Shown: positions 11,614 through 26,600 of the stretch, in pieces
How positions within the stretch are numbered: the first letter of the stretch is position 1
Layout: each line of letters opens with the position of its first letter
Origin: Dendrophyllia cribrosa
Taxonomy: Eukaryota; Cnidaria; Anthozoa; Scleractinia; Dendrophylliidae
Assembly: GCA_024195265.1 (NCBI GenBank)
Contig: JAJLRJ010000006.1
Location: 22,846,023 to 22,910,022 of the forward strand
Length of the DNA: 64,000 bases
Reading direction: 5' to 3'
The notes under the pieces: generated by a model
The model's input: the letters and a program-made list of their open reading frames with translations, nothing else
Database searches by the model: none
Told to the model about the DNA's origin: nothing
Made by a program: the position numbers and the translations under genes

Positions 11614-14600
11614 TTAAAATTCCGGAGGCTGTAAGATTGAAACAGCTGAGCGAAAGGCATGTACCACGATAGAGATGCGTTTTTTAACTCTCTCCCAGTC
11701 ATTTTCATTGCCGCTGGCCTGTGCAGTGATAATCGAATCCGTGATGCCTGGAAATTTGCAATCTTTTGCTGCAATGAAATAGCTCGGCGCAAGCACGACG
11801 TGTCTGAAAAAAAAAAGAAAACATTTTTTTTTCAGTGCCCCATAAATAACGAGCGTACTTGAATGGTTGGACACATTTATAAGGGTGTAATTTAATTAAA
11901 AATTTTTGAGTTATCTTTTATCCTCGATAATTTCGACAGCTTAAGAGAAAACGTGTTTTCCAGCTTATAAGCTATTGAATCATCATGAAATACATAATAC
12001 CTTTCAACTGTATTGAGGCACAATGTAACCAAGTTCGAACAAAGAAATAAATAGAAATAATTTGACGCCTTCATTAGTCGAGTTCCTCGAGCAAGAGTGA
12101 GAAAGTATTAAACTGACTCTGACGCCATCTTGGACTACAAGGTTTATTCTATCTCCCATGGTGCATCTCGCACCTTAACATCTTCCCCTCTCTTTTTTTT
12201 GAAGGGAAATAAAAGGAGGACAATAGAAATAAATCAATAAATAATGAAAAGACAAAACAGTGTTCTAACGATGCGAGAGCATGTTAAGTTCAACTTTGTG
12301 GATGGCCGATATGGCAGTTCACAAGTCTAGGCGCACAACTGGCTTGGAAATGCGGCCTGATCTGGTTTTGGTCAGTTGCAGTTTCTTTGGGGTCGAGAGT
12401 GTATTTGATCCAGAATGATTCACAGTTCCTTTACGCAACTCCAGTGGGTGTGGTGAATCAAGTGGACGCTGTGAAATATTTGGAGAGGATGCTGCTATGG
12501 GATCAGGTGCTGTTGTTATTATGTGCTCCGGTGCTGACTTGTGAGGAGGGTGTGGCACCGTAACACATTCATAACGGTTAACTTAACTTGTTATGAAAGA
12601 AATATTCTCAGTATGGCATGCTCAACTGGCATTAATTTGATGTTATAAAACAATTTACCAGAAAGAAAAAGGCAGAAAAAGTTATAACAGCAAAGTATGA
12701 TAACATGAGCAAAAGCAATAGTAACTCACTTTATGAACGGCCGGCCAGGTAACCCCTCCTTGCTTATAAATGCCCTGTCCAGCTGTAGTAAGCGATCATT
12801 TGTCATGCGCACTTCTAAAGCACTAAAACCAAAAGGAGAAGGCCTGCATGACTAGGATATTAGAGATATTCTCTGTTTGGTGGTACAAACAGCATATATG
12901 AACTGGGTAGATTTCTTTATTCCCTTCGTTTGATGATTGAACCACCTCTTTAGCATCGTGGTCGTAAAGAAAATCTGGGAAATTTACAGCCTCTCCCCTG
13001 TATCTTTTTGCTTTTTCTAAAGTAACCTCCCTATCGCCAGCCTTTGAAGACAAATGTGTTTTCATGCTTGTATTTTGGTCAATTCAGATCAGTTCTTAAT
13101 CTGAGTGGAACCTCCATTGAAGGGTACACCATCAAATCAGGAGAAGTGCCCCCCCTTGATAGAGGTGTCCCTTTCATAGATTTGATAATTACAAAGATTA
13201 TATAACCGTTTTGCTGGCTAGGACCGGGAGAAGTGTCCCCTTAACAGTGGTGTCCCTTTAATAGAGGTGATAAATACAAAGATTATATGAGCGTTTTGCC
13301 GACCTGGACCAGAAGAAGTGTCCCCTTAGTTAATGGAGGTGTCCCAAAATAGAGGTTCTACTGCATTGTATCTTTGTGTGCATTTAAATCAGGTACGGGG
13401 ACCAGAGAAGGGATTTAAGAGCAATGTTATTAGAAATTCGAACAAAGAGAAAAATATATTTTGTCGCTGTATTAGTATCTTGCAAATGTAACAGGTTTAT
13501 CTCACTGCTATAGAAAATATATATGGAGTTCAGAATTGGACTGATGAAGTGAGTTTTTTTAATCTTAGACTGGTCACATTCCCGTATTTTTCTTTGCTTA
13601 CTCGTTCTTGTCCACTGCATGTAAACAATCCTGATATGTTTCCGCAGAAGTCTGGAAATCCACAGCAGCTCTTAACAAAAATTCTGTTGACAAGGCAAAA
13701 AAGAACAACAACAACAAAAAAAAAACAAGAAAGTTAAGACCGTGATAACCAAAGAACAAAAATCCGCAATGAATATTTACCCATCATTTGGAAAACGCAA
13801 GGACTTTTTAAAAATGTACGTGCTTTGCGATCTGACATCTACCCCAACATTTACATCCATGTTCCACTAAAATTTACACGCATTCAAAGTTTATTTCATT
13901 TTGCGGTATTTTTTTTAATAATTTAGCTTTTTACATATTCCGAAATGTTTCAGCCAGTGCTCCTTGTTCCAGCTTATATGGAATCCATCTGTATCGGCAA
14001 TATCAGCCAACACTTGCTGGTATCACATAAACCGGGGAATATATTCAATATTCCAGTGATTCAAAGGTGTGGTATAAAATACTTGTTGTGATTATTCTGT
14101 CTATCTATTTTTGTTTTGCAAATTATATTTAGTTAATAAAATAATACACGTAAAATCTTTAACGCAATTTTAATATACGTTTGTCCGACGACTTTTACTT
14201 TATGCATCGATTGTGAATTGAAGAAAACATACCCAGTGTGATATTATTTTCTTTTAAAATGCCACTGTAGCATGTCGACAGGTTTTCTGCGAATGTGCGC
14301 AACACCTCTGCGTAATGAACCAGCTCAAATGGTATAAACAATGAGCCTGCGATATTAAAGGTCATCTGAAGCCAAAGCTGAGCAAGCGCCACATGGAATG
14401 AGAAGCTGCTAGAGGCCTGTTAGTAGAAAGAAGCATAGTTGTTTTAAAAAGCTCGCGAAGCTGCGTTATTAAGCTAAACAAACGTAATTTAGATTCTAGC
14501 GCCTGTACACTGACGCATTCTTTTTGCGCGTGTCTGCTGGATTTTAAATTTGTTAATTGTTTACGTAACACATAAGAAACGTTCAGCATGTTCCTGCCGA

Positions 14601-17600
14601 AGTGCCCTTATCCCTTTTTTGTCTTTCAAGCCTGTTTTTCACTCCTTTTGCCGTTATTTTTTTCTCGCTTCCAACCAGCCAAATGGCGAGTCATGGCGGC
14701 TAAAGCTCAGCGCCCGCTCGCCCACAAGATACGCCGTGCACTTCGTGCCATCTGAGTTCCATCACTTCAGCTACATCATTCTTAATTACGCCTAAATGCG
14801 ATTTCTCAGGGAAATATGAAGTTCTCGTTCACCATACATCATGTATCGCAGTTTCTAAGACGTACCTGGCTGTAGTTTTAAGGGGGAATACTGTCACGTT
14901 TTTGATTCTATGAGCAGGAGTTACATTTCTTAGCCTTGTCTTCTTCAAAGCAGGTATTCAATAGGGTAAATTTTGACACAACGCTGTCTTGGCTTATAAA
15001 AGCTGTACACTGATTTGCAGTATAATACTGACACTGAAAAGGATCAAGATACAGTGGAACCCCGATATAACAAACCCCTTTATAACGAAGATCCCGTATA
15101 ACGAACGATATACTTCAGCCCTGTTATAGTAAATGCATAGAAAAGAACATACTCCGATATAACGAACCCCTTTATAACAAAGATCCCGGTATAACAAATT
15201 AACGATATACTTCAGCCCAGTTATAGTAAAATGTATGGAAAAGGACCCCGATATAACGAACTCCCATTATAACACATTTCCTCAGTCCCTTAGCACTTCG
15301 TTATATGGAGAAGTTCCACTGTACATGTAATTCTGATATTCTAGATGTGTTTCACTTCCAAGTGCTTTCAAATTGAAAGTGAATTAACAAATCTCACTTT
15401 TTTTGGCGGAACATGGAAAAACCAACCCACAGCATCTCACGAAAGATCTGCTCAATGTCTTCTTTTAAGGATTTTCATTACAGACTTTAACTTGGACCAT
15501 ATTACAGAAAGTTTACCCTGGGAATGAAATTGCTTAAAGTGCAACTGAGATTAATGAAAATTTCCTGCATCTTCGCCTCCGGTCGTCTCTCAATGGTGGT
15601 TGCGACTGAACTTAAACGATTTATGACCCGGATTTTAAGTGTGTTCTGAAAATACATGATTGTTTGACACTATCGTCGGCTTGATTGACCAAGCCAAGAT
15701 GAAAATTTACATAAATTCGTGATACATGGCTAATTTTAGAAAACAAAAATGGTCAGGTGACATGTGTCGACTTACGAGAAAGCCCATTACATTAAAAAAT
15801 GTCAAGGACGATAAGATCTTTCCGTGCGTGAAATTTCGATTCAGTTGCATTCTCTCAGCCAAACATATCACGAATAAACCATTTATTTTTGGTTAGATCC
15901 CTTGCCAAGTGTTTTAAAGAATGTTCACCGTGTAGGGGTACTCGCTTTCGTCATGATTTACTGTGGGTATAAAACTTACATTATAAGGTTGATAGGTGAG
16001 GTGGGCACAAGGTACACCAATTATATGTGTAAATGATGAGCAGCCGCTATCACTAACGATATAAGACGAAAAGCTGGAAAACAGAAAGAAATAATTAAGA
16101 ATCTAAGCACGGGACTAAATATTTTTTATTTCGAGACAGCATGAAAGGTTAAAAATGTTTGACAATGAAGCGAATAACAGTTTTTGTGTAAACATATTAC
16201 TGTAATACAAACTTAATATATCTTTCAGTACACTACTGTCTCAGTAATACTAAGCCTGTCTGTTGACTAAATCCACCACTTAGGTGGTCTGTTCATATCG
16301 TGGTGGAACTAACTCCGTCCTCCACTCCCTGGAGTGGAACTGCCACTGCATATAGTCTACACTATAATAAAACAATACCATGATATAACCTACCTTTTAT
16401 TAGGATTTGCTCTCTTCATTTCGTCATACAAAGTCTCCGACGAGCTGTCAGGGATTCTCACCTTCGAAACAAATTCCTTGGCATGAATTACCACTAAAGT
16501 TTTGTATCTACTGAATTATTGGAAGGAGATGGTCCGTATAAATTTTCTGCTTGTATTTCTTCAAAGACTACTTCTTTGTGTTTCAAGTTCATCAACGTAG
16601 GTTTTCGGTTGAGGTATAATATGTCACAGCAGTGGCTTACCTTTTTCGCAGCGTCGAAAGCTATTCCTTTTAACAAGGGACTTGATTTCATATTCATACC
16701 GGTGAATTTTTCTGGAAAAAAAATAAACATGTTTAGTTAATAATCCCCTTCCGGTGAGTGGGAATATAGGAGGATAATGGCCACGCTGGAGAGATTGTTC
16801 GAGAAGCGAAGTTTCGAAGGCAATCGTAAAAATTTTTAAGAACAATCATTCAGCCAAAGGGATTGCCTTCTGATATACCAGCAGGCCAGAAAGAGGTTTT
16901 TTTTATTTTATAACCCTGCGATTAATTTCCCAGACACACTCTATCGACGTTAACAGCATATTTGTGAAACTTGTCTGGCACTCAGCTACATTTGCGAAAA
17001 AAATTTTAGTTTCGCCTTCACTGGCTTCTGCAAAACGACTTTCTTTCCTGAACTATGACTTGTATATTTGTTTGTTATAATCGAGTCGTAAAAATAAAAT
17101 CAGACGAGGGATATCAAATCGGACGCAGAATATTGGCTGATAGCCGACATCCGATTTTGCACCACGTGATAGGTTTTATTCAATAATATAGCGAGACAAT
17201 TAATCGGTGGGTTCAAAAGGGCAATTTTTACCTACAATGATTGACAAAAGTCCTTGGGACAAATGTCACAAAGTCCTCCTATTAACTACTTATTTAGTGT
17301 GACTGACCAACTGATGAAGCCATGTTTTTCGTTTAAAGCCCATCTTACCAACCCCATCCCTCCGCCCGAGACAATGTTGAAATCCACAAATCATTTTTAT
17401 TACACGGGCTCAACATTGTAAGGGGGGTGGGAGTCGGAGAAACGAACACTTCCTGTTTGCGCGTACCGTGTTTCTGTCGCGTGTGTAGGGAAACATCATA
17501 AATGCGAATTCATCCCAACCCTTTTGTCTTTGACTGACTTCTAGAAACTTTAGTATCAGCGCAGTGATTAGATATCAACCTAATAGGTTTTTTTGCAACA

Positions 17601-20600
17601 AAATCGTGAACAGTTTTGGGATGCGTCTGTTTTGAAATGTCACCCATGCCATACAGGTGTGATTCGTATGCTTTATACTAACACGAGAACACACAGACCA
17701 ACCGGCAGAATACATATCAATGTCATCACCAAAACTCATAAATCTACGTATGAATTGCGCAAGAGATCATGCTGATTATGTCATCATAATCTCTTGATTA
17801 CGGATGAGTGCAATCACAGTTCATATTTTACTTTGCGCTCCACCCTTTATAAAAGAAGGGCCTGTAAATAAGACTGATGTCATTGCTTCATATTCCAAAC
17901 ATATTTCATTATTTTCCTAGGAAAGACCAACAAATGGCCAAGCACTTTTAAGGCTCTGGCACGTTTGTTGGAAGTGGTCCGCCCCTAAAAGTTGCATTAT
18001 CATGTAATGCAGCATAAGTCGCCTTCGGCAGTCACAGCTTTGCGCACGACTGATTATTTCAGGGATGTTGATGCAGTGAAATTAATAACAGAATCGCATG
18101 CAATGTTGTTTTTGTGTGTGTCCATAGTTAATAGAACAAACTGGTTATGAAACTCAGTCAGTCCTTTGTTATATGTTTTTGTTCTCCATTTCTTTTGTTC
18201 GTTTGCTTTGACCCCGCACAAAACACAAAAGGTATTAAAATGCATATGAGCAACTGACCAGTAGAAACATTTGGGCTCACACGTTAAACAAAACAATGTG
18301 CAGGGTCACGGTTCGACTCAAATGACTCAAATGACAAAGGCCATGGCAGCCATGTTGGTGTTCCTAACAAAAGAAGTTAATTAAAATTCTTTTGTACGGG
18401 AACACCAATATGGCGGCTATGACGTCAAGTGAAAACGCTCTATAGACAATTTGGTATACGTGAATAAAGTCAATGTATTGGTGTTACCAGGGAATATACC
18501 TTGTATACCGCTGGCGGTGTCCAAGTTCAAGTAAGCAACAGCGCGGGATTCAAGCACCCGCTCGTACTCCTGAAATGCACAAAAAATACGACTGAATGGA
18601 AGTTTTGTTCACTTTGTTAAGGCAAGATTGTTCTGCATATAAGGTTCCAGTGAATGTTGAGAATACTTGGCATGTGACAATAAAAAAATTCTTGTCCCTG
18701 AAGAGTCGCGTGTTTGTTGTAAACGTATCATTTTTCGGTATCATAATACATCATTCTGACTGTACATGTAGTTTATATAGTGTTTAATCAATACTCTCTC
18801 GGAGCTATCATGTCATGCGGATTTTTTCGTTTGTGGGTCAAAACTACTCCATAAGTACCTATGTTAGACACAGAATGCTTATAGAACACCAAGAGGAAGA
18901 TATGATATGAAGATATGGTTTTCCAAAGTCCTCTATCTACTTTTCTACTAGGTTATATGCAGTGGATACATCCTTAACAGCTTCAGGAAGCGACCTTGAT
19001 ATACTACTGACTGGAATTAATTTTCACTTACCTTCTATTTACGACTGGTTATGTTGTAACAAATTGACCTTAAAATTAAGTAAAACTAAATACCTTATCT
19101 TTCAGCCTCGACAAAATGTAAACTGTAGTTTGTACCCACCCTTAATTCAAGGCAAGTTTTAGAGCAGCGTTATAATGTTAAGTATCTTGGTGTGCATTTT
19201 GATAGTCATCTTACTTGGAATAATCATATCGATTTCATTTGTGGCAAAATTAGTCGGAAAAACTTAAATATTATGATAACGCCAAAACGTTACTTGAGAA
19301 CTCAATTGCTTATTAGTATCTATTATTCCCATGACATGGTCCCTTTAACTAAAAAAATAATATATTAGCAGCTTCATCCAACTTAAGATAATACACTATT
19401 TACACAACAACCCTAAAAGTCGGAATGTAGCTGTGGTTGTAAAAACTTATGGGGCAAGTATACTTCATTTCACGATTGTTTGTTTCATGTTGTTCTTTAC
19501 TCTAAAGATATATCGCGAATTATTAGTTGACATGATAAATTCTAGGCACCGTACTTCGATCCATTCCAGAGATCCGATATTTCCAGACCCCCAACTACAG
19601 ATTTTTATCGTTCTTCGGGGTGTCCAACCTGAAACATAAATGCCATTTACGTCATGGTTAGCCGACTGTGGAAATACGATTCAAATGACAGAAGAAAAGT
19701 TGCCGTTTACTTTCGAAGGTTTCGACCAAGTATTTGAATTAACAAATTGCATTTCCATATGTCGGCCCTTGTACCTGTCATTTTAAATTATAATCCTTCA
19801 GTTCACGCCCCGCGTTTACAGCTTATACACGTGTAATGTGCTTTATACTTTGGTACGATGTATACGTACCATATTAATTTCATATTTGCTGCTCTCCAGG
19901 TGCTCTTTGATACAGTGGCAGTTTTATTTGCAAGCAAGAGTAAATTAAAGAGCGCATTTCGTATGCTAAGCAACATACATTTTCAAAAGTAACCGTTAAT
20001 AATAACTTTATTTATTCATCCATGGGATCCTTATCACTAAAGAGTGGTCTTCTAAAGAGCCGTGCGCATTGAACCTAGTACAAAAAAGCTAAGACTTAAA
20101 GATTACAGTGTTTGAAAACTGTTTATGCGTTGGTTTACCATGTTTATCACCACTGTTTGTACACTGTTTGTATTTTATTTTTAATCAAGTAACGATGGCC
20201 TAAGAACAAGAGTTTAAAGAGCGCGTACTTATCAACAGGCTTGGTCTGCTAGGAGATTGATGTGTGGAATAGATGCTGTAAGCACTCGGCTCGCGCGGTC
20301 AGCTGGGTGATTTAATTGTTAGATATTCTTGGTCCAGAAAAAAATAACAAAAACAAAAAGAGAAACAAAACAAAAAGCAGTACCTTTCTCTTTTATGGAC
20401 ATTAACACCCTGACAACTTCCATAAGAAGAGCAGTTCCACTGGATAGGCGGGAACTACCCAGCAAAACATAACGATCTGTAATGATAAAGCACAATAGTC
20501 ATTTTTAATACCTTGTTTATACCTTTTTTCAGTCCCAGGCTCGCGTTTTTTATTGCGTTAATATAATTAAAATTAATTGTACGGTATAATAAATTAATTT

Positions 20601-23600
20601 GAATTAATTGTAAATTACGGCATTTTAAATTAGGCAACCTCAAGCAATCCAGCCTGAAGTTCAGGGTGCTGTGCGATTTCGTAGACGAAAAGATTGGTTG
20701 GGTTCAGTGGAAAATGTCCAGCAAAAGGAGGAAAAAGGTACCCGCTTAACCAGATCTGCATCGTGTGATCCAGCCGCAGGCTTCATACAAATTTTCACTG
20801 CCATTCAAACAATATGAAATTGAAAAGAAGCCATTCAGCTCCATCACTAGTTAAAAACGTGAATGTCTGCAATGACTTACGACCGCAACAGCCTTCTTTA
20901 ATTGTGATAACAACTGCAACAATTTACAATGAAAGAAGAGTGCGTTATAAAAGAAGAAAATTAAAGTTATTCTGAGTCACTCATCGAAAGTGTTAACGCT
21001 TCTGAAGGCATGGAACACCGTAATACCGCACGATCGCCGTCCTTGGATAATAATAAATCTGCCAACGTACGGTTGTAAAGACAAAGCAAAGAGTATATTT
21101 TTAGGAGAGCCAAAACGGCGCCAAGCTTCTCCCCGATGACGGAATTACAAAGGATGATTTTCAATCGTTGGACTGCTAATAACAGACCAGAGGACCGATT
21201 TATGTTAGTCTAATATTTAGGTATATAGAGCGTTTTCACTTGACGTCATAGCCGCCATATTGGTGTTCCCGTACAGAAGAATTTTAATTAACTTCTTTTG
21301 TTAGGAACACCAACATGGCTGCCATGGCCTTTGTCATTTGAGTCCCACGGGACTGAAGGTCACGTGAGTGAAAACGCTCTATAGTAGACTGCACAACAGG
21401 CGCTCGTGGGGGTGCTCAAGCGTGTTTGGTGCGCGTGCGAGAAGGGCGAGCAACGAGCGCGGAGCGCTAGACACGCGAGACTCACTTGTCTCACGCTTTA
21501 CGCTGGTTGCTCGCTCTTCGCGCTCGCGCCCAAACCCCAAAAGTGCCTGTTGTGCAGGCCAGATATATAGTAACGGTAGAGTCATAGATACTCAAATTTA
21601 AAAAGAGTTCACTTGGTTTCAACATCGTAATGAATCATTTTAAAAACGTTCGGCATCTACCAATGATGCCTTAAAAATTAACTTGAATTCATAGATTCTA
21701 AATTGTAAATATATTTACGCGAAGACAACTTCCTCTTTTGTTATTTTTGTTATTTTGCCATTTTAGTGGCATAAGGATTAAGATGTTACTTTTCTGCGAT
21801 TGTTTACAGATGTAATTATCATACTGACAATGGTATATATAAAAATGAGCTAAAAACGAGCTAAAAAATTAGCTTAGGAATAATGTATAAAAACACAGCC
21901 AAAATATATGTGTCAAGTTGCCATGAACTAGCGGTAAGATTCAGCGAACAATTTGGCCAATTGATGTTTGTTCAATGGCAGCTCATCGGGAAAGAGAGTA
22001 TAGACATATTTCTATCCCTTGTTATCCCTCATTACATGTACAGGAAGTAAAAACCAATGATTATTTCTCATTATAATTCGTTTTTGCTTTTGTGGAAGGT
22101 ACACAAAGAACATATATGAAACCTGTAAAAATTATGTAAATACTTGTATACGGCCTTAAAAAATATAGAGCAGATGTATTGCATAAAATACATTGTATTG
22201 TATTAAATTATTAACCTGTGTGTTTTTAGTCTATTTCTTAAGACAGCGACTGAGCCCATACTCATTTTTATCAAAAAAGGAATGGAAATTACAAGGTATA
22301 AAAGTTGAATGAGTATTCATTACAAATAAAATTTATGGCTTTTTTGGCTGATTTACAACTAATGAAATTGTCGCACAATTTTCATGAAAAAATCTTAGTA
22401 CCAACAAAACAAATAATTTTTTTCAAGAAAAGTACCTTGTTCAATATTTATCAGTCTTTCATTAATTCGTTCGTTCAGATTGGTCTTTGATAATAGTCAT
22501 ATCGGACACTCAGGCGGAACACGAAATGAATACACGAAACGCTTATATGAAACCCACTCCTGCAAATCAGCAATAACCTGTAACCTGTATGCATGACTGT
22601 TGCATTTGAATAATAAACCTCGCCGTTCGTTTCTTTTAAAAACATTAAATTTAGTCGGATCAATAATCAGATATAACTAAAATATTTAAACTTAAGATCG
22701 TTAATTGGCTACAGCGCGATTAAACAGAGCAGAGACTTCGCTGAGTAGACAGGAAAAAATGATAATGATCTGAATATCCTATATTTAGAACTTTAACATT
22801 TCGGTTCTGACCTGGCTCTGTGCGTCCTTTAACAGTTCCCACAACATTGCAGACAGCTTGTTCGAAAACAGAAATACTCACGTTCAAGGTAATGTTTCTG
22901 CGACAAAAAAAGAATAAACATGTGCAATAATAGTCATCAACTGTAAAAACCCGTCGGTAAAATAATGCCGGTTTAACTTGGGCTTATCCACAAACGCTGG
23001 ATGTTCAGCCTATTAATCCAATTCACTTTCAGGTGTCGAAAAAAGAAAATGAGGTGATATAAGATACCCCATACATGGGCCTCTTTAAGATCGTGCCGCA
23101 CGATAATTATTTATAATCCATTATAAGTTTGTGCCTATGCTGTGAAGGAGAGCCGCGGGGTCTCTATTTCCACAGAAATCAGATATCATATAACTCTCAT
23201 TATTGCTGGATATATGCACGGTTTTGCTTGTCCAGCTGTGTGCAACAAAGAAAAACAGTTCATGACAATTGTGCTATTCTATTAGACGCTGACGGCCGGA
23301 ATACAAAGCAACGCCTGTACTTAGTGGCCGAGAGCGATGAGAGACTCTATATATAAAAATGGCATACGCGCTTGCTTATTGAACATCGCATTATTAAAAA
23401 TGTTATTTTTAAATAATTTTTTATTTTCGGGATTTAATTTATTGTATTTATGTTTCTAACTTGTAAATAGCTACTATTTATATTTTTAGATATATATTGA
23501 CTTTTTACCTTTGTACGGAGCCCCATACTCATGCCCCATACCTATGCCCGTTATTTTTCATGGTCATAGCTAGCGGAATGTTTCGCGGGCGCGTGTGCCG

Positions 23601-26600
23601 CCAGCGCGCGGCGGCCCGTGTTGGACGTATGACACCACACAACATCCGAGATGTTTGGGGGGGGAGGTCGGACCCCCCTTTCAGACCTGTGTCTCCCTTG
23701 TGGTTCATAAAAATAATAGAATAAAATTGTTTTATACGTAGTTGTTTCACCTCCACCAATTGACTGATTGTCAATTTTTTGACTTAACAAACGCTTTTCG
23801 AGTTTCAGGAGTGCTGGAAATGGCGTTTCAGAGGGTAAAATTGGAAAAATTTCCGGGCAGGCACTGATGAACCCGGACCCCCCTTTCAGAAATCCCTGGA
23901 TCCGCCTCTGTTTTAGCTCCTTGTTTTTTATATAGTTCTGTTTCTGAGAAGTGTTTCTTGGAGCTTGAAGAACCTCCGTTGTTTCATCATGGCGTTATTG
24001 CATCCCGACATGGCTTGAACAGATATGGTGATCTGTATTGAAAATCTCACGGACGCTAGTGAGTTCTTACGTTTTTCTTAAGCAAGACTCGAGTTTCGGT
24101 TCTTAGGTGTGTTATGTTATGCATAGTCTGGGTACCCTGTGATATTCGGGGGGCCCAGGGGCAGTCGCCATCTTGATCCTAGATTGAGTTCAGTTTATAT
24201 CCTAACATGGTGTCAGAAGTAAAGCAATAATATGGATAAGTTACAGCCTCCGAGTGTCCTTGTACTCACAGGAAATTTAGCGGAAAACTGGCGGCGTTTT
24301 AAGCAGCAATTTCAGATTTACGAAGTAGCGTCAGGCCTAGCAAGAAAAGATGGAAAGGTTCGAGCGATGACACTGTTACACGTGGCGGGACCAGAGGCCT
24401 TAGAAGTTTACAACACGTTTCAGTGGGCCAGTGATGGCGATGAGAATAAAGTGGATAAAATAATGGAGCAGTTTGAGCGGTACTGTAATCCGAGGAAGAA
24501 CTTAACTTTTGAAAGACATTCATTCTTTTCAAGGAATCAACTTGATGGGGAGTCGATTGACGCGTACGTGACTGACTTACGTAACAAGGCAGCAAGATGT
24601 GAATTCGGTGATTTGAAGGATGGATTGATCCGTGATCGGATTGTTTGTGGCATAAATGATGACACAGTGAGAGCCCGACTTCTAAGAGAAGCAGAACTGA
24701 CCTTGGAGGGCTGCCTTGATATTTGTCGAGCTGCTGAAATAAGTTCTGCGCAGCTCAAAGTTTTGAACGAAGAAAAGACGGTGCACGTGGTGAGAGATGA
24801 TGCGTTGAATAGACGAGACAGTCAGAAAGATGAGCGTGGGGATGCGAAAGATAGCAAAGCAGGTATGATTTCATGTCAATTCTGTGGATATCGTCACAAA
24901 CGAGGCCGTTGTCCTGCATATGGAAAGACTTGTAATGCTTGCCACAAGCCTAACCATTTTGCAAGTGTATGCCAGGCTAACAAAAAAGAGGTTCATGCAG
25001 TGGACCAAGAAGGTGCCAGTGACGAACAGTCCTTCTTCATTGGTGCTTTAAGTGGCAACAAAGGCACAGATAATGAATGGTACATAAATTTGAAAGTTAA
25101 GGAAAGGTACATATCATTCAAGATTGACACTGGAGCTCAGTGCAATGTCATCCCTGAAAGCATTTGTAAGGAAGTGGGTATTGTTTGTGGCAGTAAAAAG
25201 GGGTCGAGACTTGTTTCCTATTCTGGTCATGAAATCAAAACAGTGGGCAAGAGTGATGTGGCAGTTGAGTACAAAGGAAGATATCAGGTGATTGAGTTTC
25301 AGGTGGTTGATGCAGATGTCATACCGGTATTAGGGCTGCAAACCGCCACTGACCTTCAGTTAATACAGAGATTATATACTTTGGCATCAAGCGGTACACA
25401 GGAGACCAAACCAGAAATACTCGGTACCTATGCAGATCAGTTCAGAGGCATTGGAGCACTTCCAGGTGAATATGAGATAAAGATTGATGAAAGTGCAACT
25501 CCAGTAGTACACCCACCAAGGCGGATCCCATACATGTTAAAAGACAAAGTCAAGGCTGAACTATGTCGGATGGAAGAGATGGGTATTATCACAAAGGTTG
25601 AACAACCTACCAAGTGGGTCAACCCAATCGTTGTAGTTCGAAAGCCAAATGGAGATGTCCGTATCTGCCTTGATCCTGTTGATTTGAATAAAGCGGTAAA
25701 GAGAGAACATTACCCCTTAAAAACAGTGGAAGAGGTAGCTGCAAGTATGTCAGAAGCAACAGTTTTTTCAACCCTTGATGCTACATCAGGATTCTACCAG
25801 ATCAAGTTGGCCGAGGAAAGTACTTGGCTTACTACGTTCAACACACCCTTCGGCAGATTTAAATTTGAGAGGTTGCCATTTGGTCTGGTATCAGCCCCAG
25901 AGGTTTTTCAAAGGGCCATGTCTGAGATGTTTGAGGACATTGAGAAATGTGAAGTGATTGTTGATGATTTGTTAGTGTGGGGCAAGAATACAGAGGATCA
26001 TGATCACACTCTGAAGCAGGTGTTGAAGAGAGCAGCAGAGAATGATTTAAGATTTAATGAGCAAAAGTGCAAGTTTCACAGGCAGGAAGTTGAATATGTG
26101 GGACATGTTTTTGGGACTGACGGCTTGAGACCAAGTCCAGACAGAATTCAAGCCATTTTGAATATGCCACTTCCACAAGACAAAACAAGCCTACAAAGAT
26201 TTATGGGTATGGTGAACTACCTGCATAAGTTTATTCCTAATTTGGCTAGCATTAATAAACCACTTCGTGAGCTGCTGGAGAAGACAGTGGAGTGGCATTG
26301 GATGGAAGCACAGCAGAAAGCGTACGAAGACCTTATCACCTGTATCACTCAAGCACCGGTTCTTAAGTATTTTGATGTGAATGAAGAGGTCATTGTATCT
26401 GTTGATGCCTCCTCAGAGGGTCTGGGTGCCTGTTTGCTGCAAGGGAACCAACCAGTAGCCTATGCATCAAGAGCACTGAACAATGCCGAGCGAAATTATG
26501 CTCAAATAGAAAAGGAAATGTTAGCTATTGTGTTTGGCACCAGCAAATTTCACCAGTACATTTATGGGAAAACAGTTATGGTAGAAAGCGACCACAAACC

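Noticed and set aside
12823..13065. 80-residue minus-strand frame containing GEAVNFPDFLYDHDAKEV, first considered as a GCP-2 exon
   Set aside because: Its splice phase does not fit. The true exon lies at 13602-13683, with the same 82-bp length and phases as the GCP-1 counterpart.
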